A stretch of 5,108 nucleotides of DNA from J088 sp003695505 [NCBI: Candidatus Dadabacteria bacterium] (lineage in GTDB: Bacteria; J088): the NCBI GenBank assembly GCA_003695505.1, contig RFIY01000264.1, forward strand, positions 1 through 5,108. Direction: 5' to 3'. Shown here one piece after another: positions 4,884 through 5,108 of this stretch (the stretch's first letter is position 1; each line of letters opens with the position of its first letter). The notes under the pieces are model-generated. The model was not told where the DNA came from. It saw only the letters and a list, made by a program, of their open reading frames with translations, and ran no database searches. The position numbers and the translations under genes are program-made.

Positions 4884-5108
4884 ATGTTCGATGGATTCAG
4901 ACGACGACAGATTCATGCCAACGGACTGACGTTTTCGGGGTGGGAAACCGGTGATGAAACCGGGCGTCCGGCGCTGCTTCTGCACGGCTTCCCTGATGAT
5001 CCGTCTTCGATGGTACCGCTGGCGACCCGGCTCGCCGACGCTGGCTATCGCTGTTATCTGCCCTATATGCGGGGCTACGGCGAGACCGACCCGGACCCGA
5101 ACGACGAC
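4884..5108 (+). CDS. N-terminal part of an alpha/beta hydrolase (3' end outside window)
   Basis: Seventy-five residues are visible and the frame is open at the right edge. They contain the first strands of the alpha/beta hydrolase fold: QIHANGLTFSGWETG, then PALLLHGFPDDP at 29-40 with the H-G oxyanion-hole motif, a helix (SMVPLATRLADAGY) and YLPYMRGYGETD at 58-69. The HGFP plus R-G-Y-G-x-T-D pair is typical of the epoxide hydrolase/haloalkane dehalogenase/esterase branch. The nucleophile elbow and the remaining catalytic residues lie beyond the window, so Ser versus Asp nucleophile, and hence esterase versus epoxide hydrolase, cannot be decided. No signal peptide is seen, so the enzyme is probably cytoplasmic. 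It lies 66 bases after the Omp85-like gene on the same strand and could share its transcript or use its own promoter. Confidence 0.88.
   Translation, partial: MFDGFRRRQIHANGLTFSGWETGDETGRPALLLHGFPDDPSSMVPLATRLADAGYRCYLPYMRGYGETDPDPNDD

Overview
The window looks like ordinary chromosomal DNA from a GC-rich Gram-negative proteobacterium. Two genes encode likely outer-membrane beta-barrels. The TM2 protein resembles a small membrane protein I associate with Gammaproteobacteria, so that class is my best guess; the genus cannot be fixed from the sequence. No rRNA, tRNA, CRISPR array, insertion sequence, integrase or phage gene is visible. Coding density is high and the intergenic gaps are short.

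Layout. (1) Positions 1-320, plus strand: the 3' end of a gene for a small beta-barrel-like, possibly outer-membrane, protein. (2) Positions 321-456: a short convergent gap with hairpin-forming sequence. (3) Positions 457-858, minus strand: a stand-alone response-regulator receiver domain, with a GTG start fixed by a strong Shine-Dalgarno and a candidate promoter at 927-954. (4) Positions 1002-1418, minus strand: a small membrane protein made of two tandem TM2 modules. (5) A 54-bp divergent gap, then 1473-3395, plus strand: a 640-residue AMP-forming acyl-CoA synthetase of the acetyl-CoA synthetase superfamily. It has all the main catalytic motifs but lacks the acetate-selecting tryptophan. (6) Fifteen bases downstream, 3411-4817, plus strand: an exported Omp85/BamA-like protein with one POTRA domain and a beta-barrel. 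(7) After a 66-bp gap rich in small inverted repeats, 4884 to the edge: the first 75 residues of an alpha/beta hydrolase.

The synthetase and Omp85-like genes are probably co-transcribed, and the hydrolase may join them by read-through or use its own promoter. A synthetase that activates a carboxylate, an outer-membrane barrel and a hydrolase would fit uptake or processing of an ester or fatty-acid-like substrate. That link rests only on gene order. The response regulator and TM2 protein read the other way and form a separate unit or units.

I found no convincing new defence, mobile or RNA system. The items most worth a second look are the Trp-to-Gly change in the synthetase's acyl pocket, its apparently leaderless promoter, the minimal single-POTRA Omp85 protein with a TTG/GTG start, the 10-bp-phased CCGGT triplet upstream of the response regulator, and the cluster of inverted repeats before the hydrolase.
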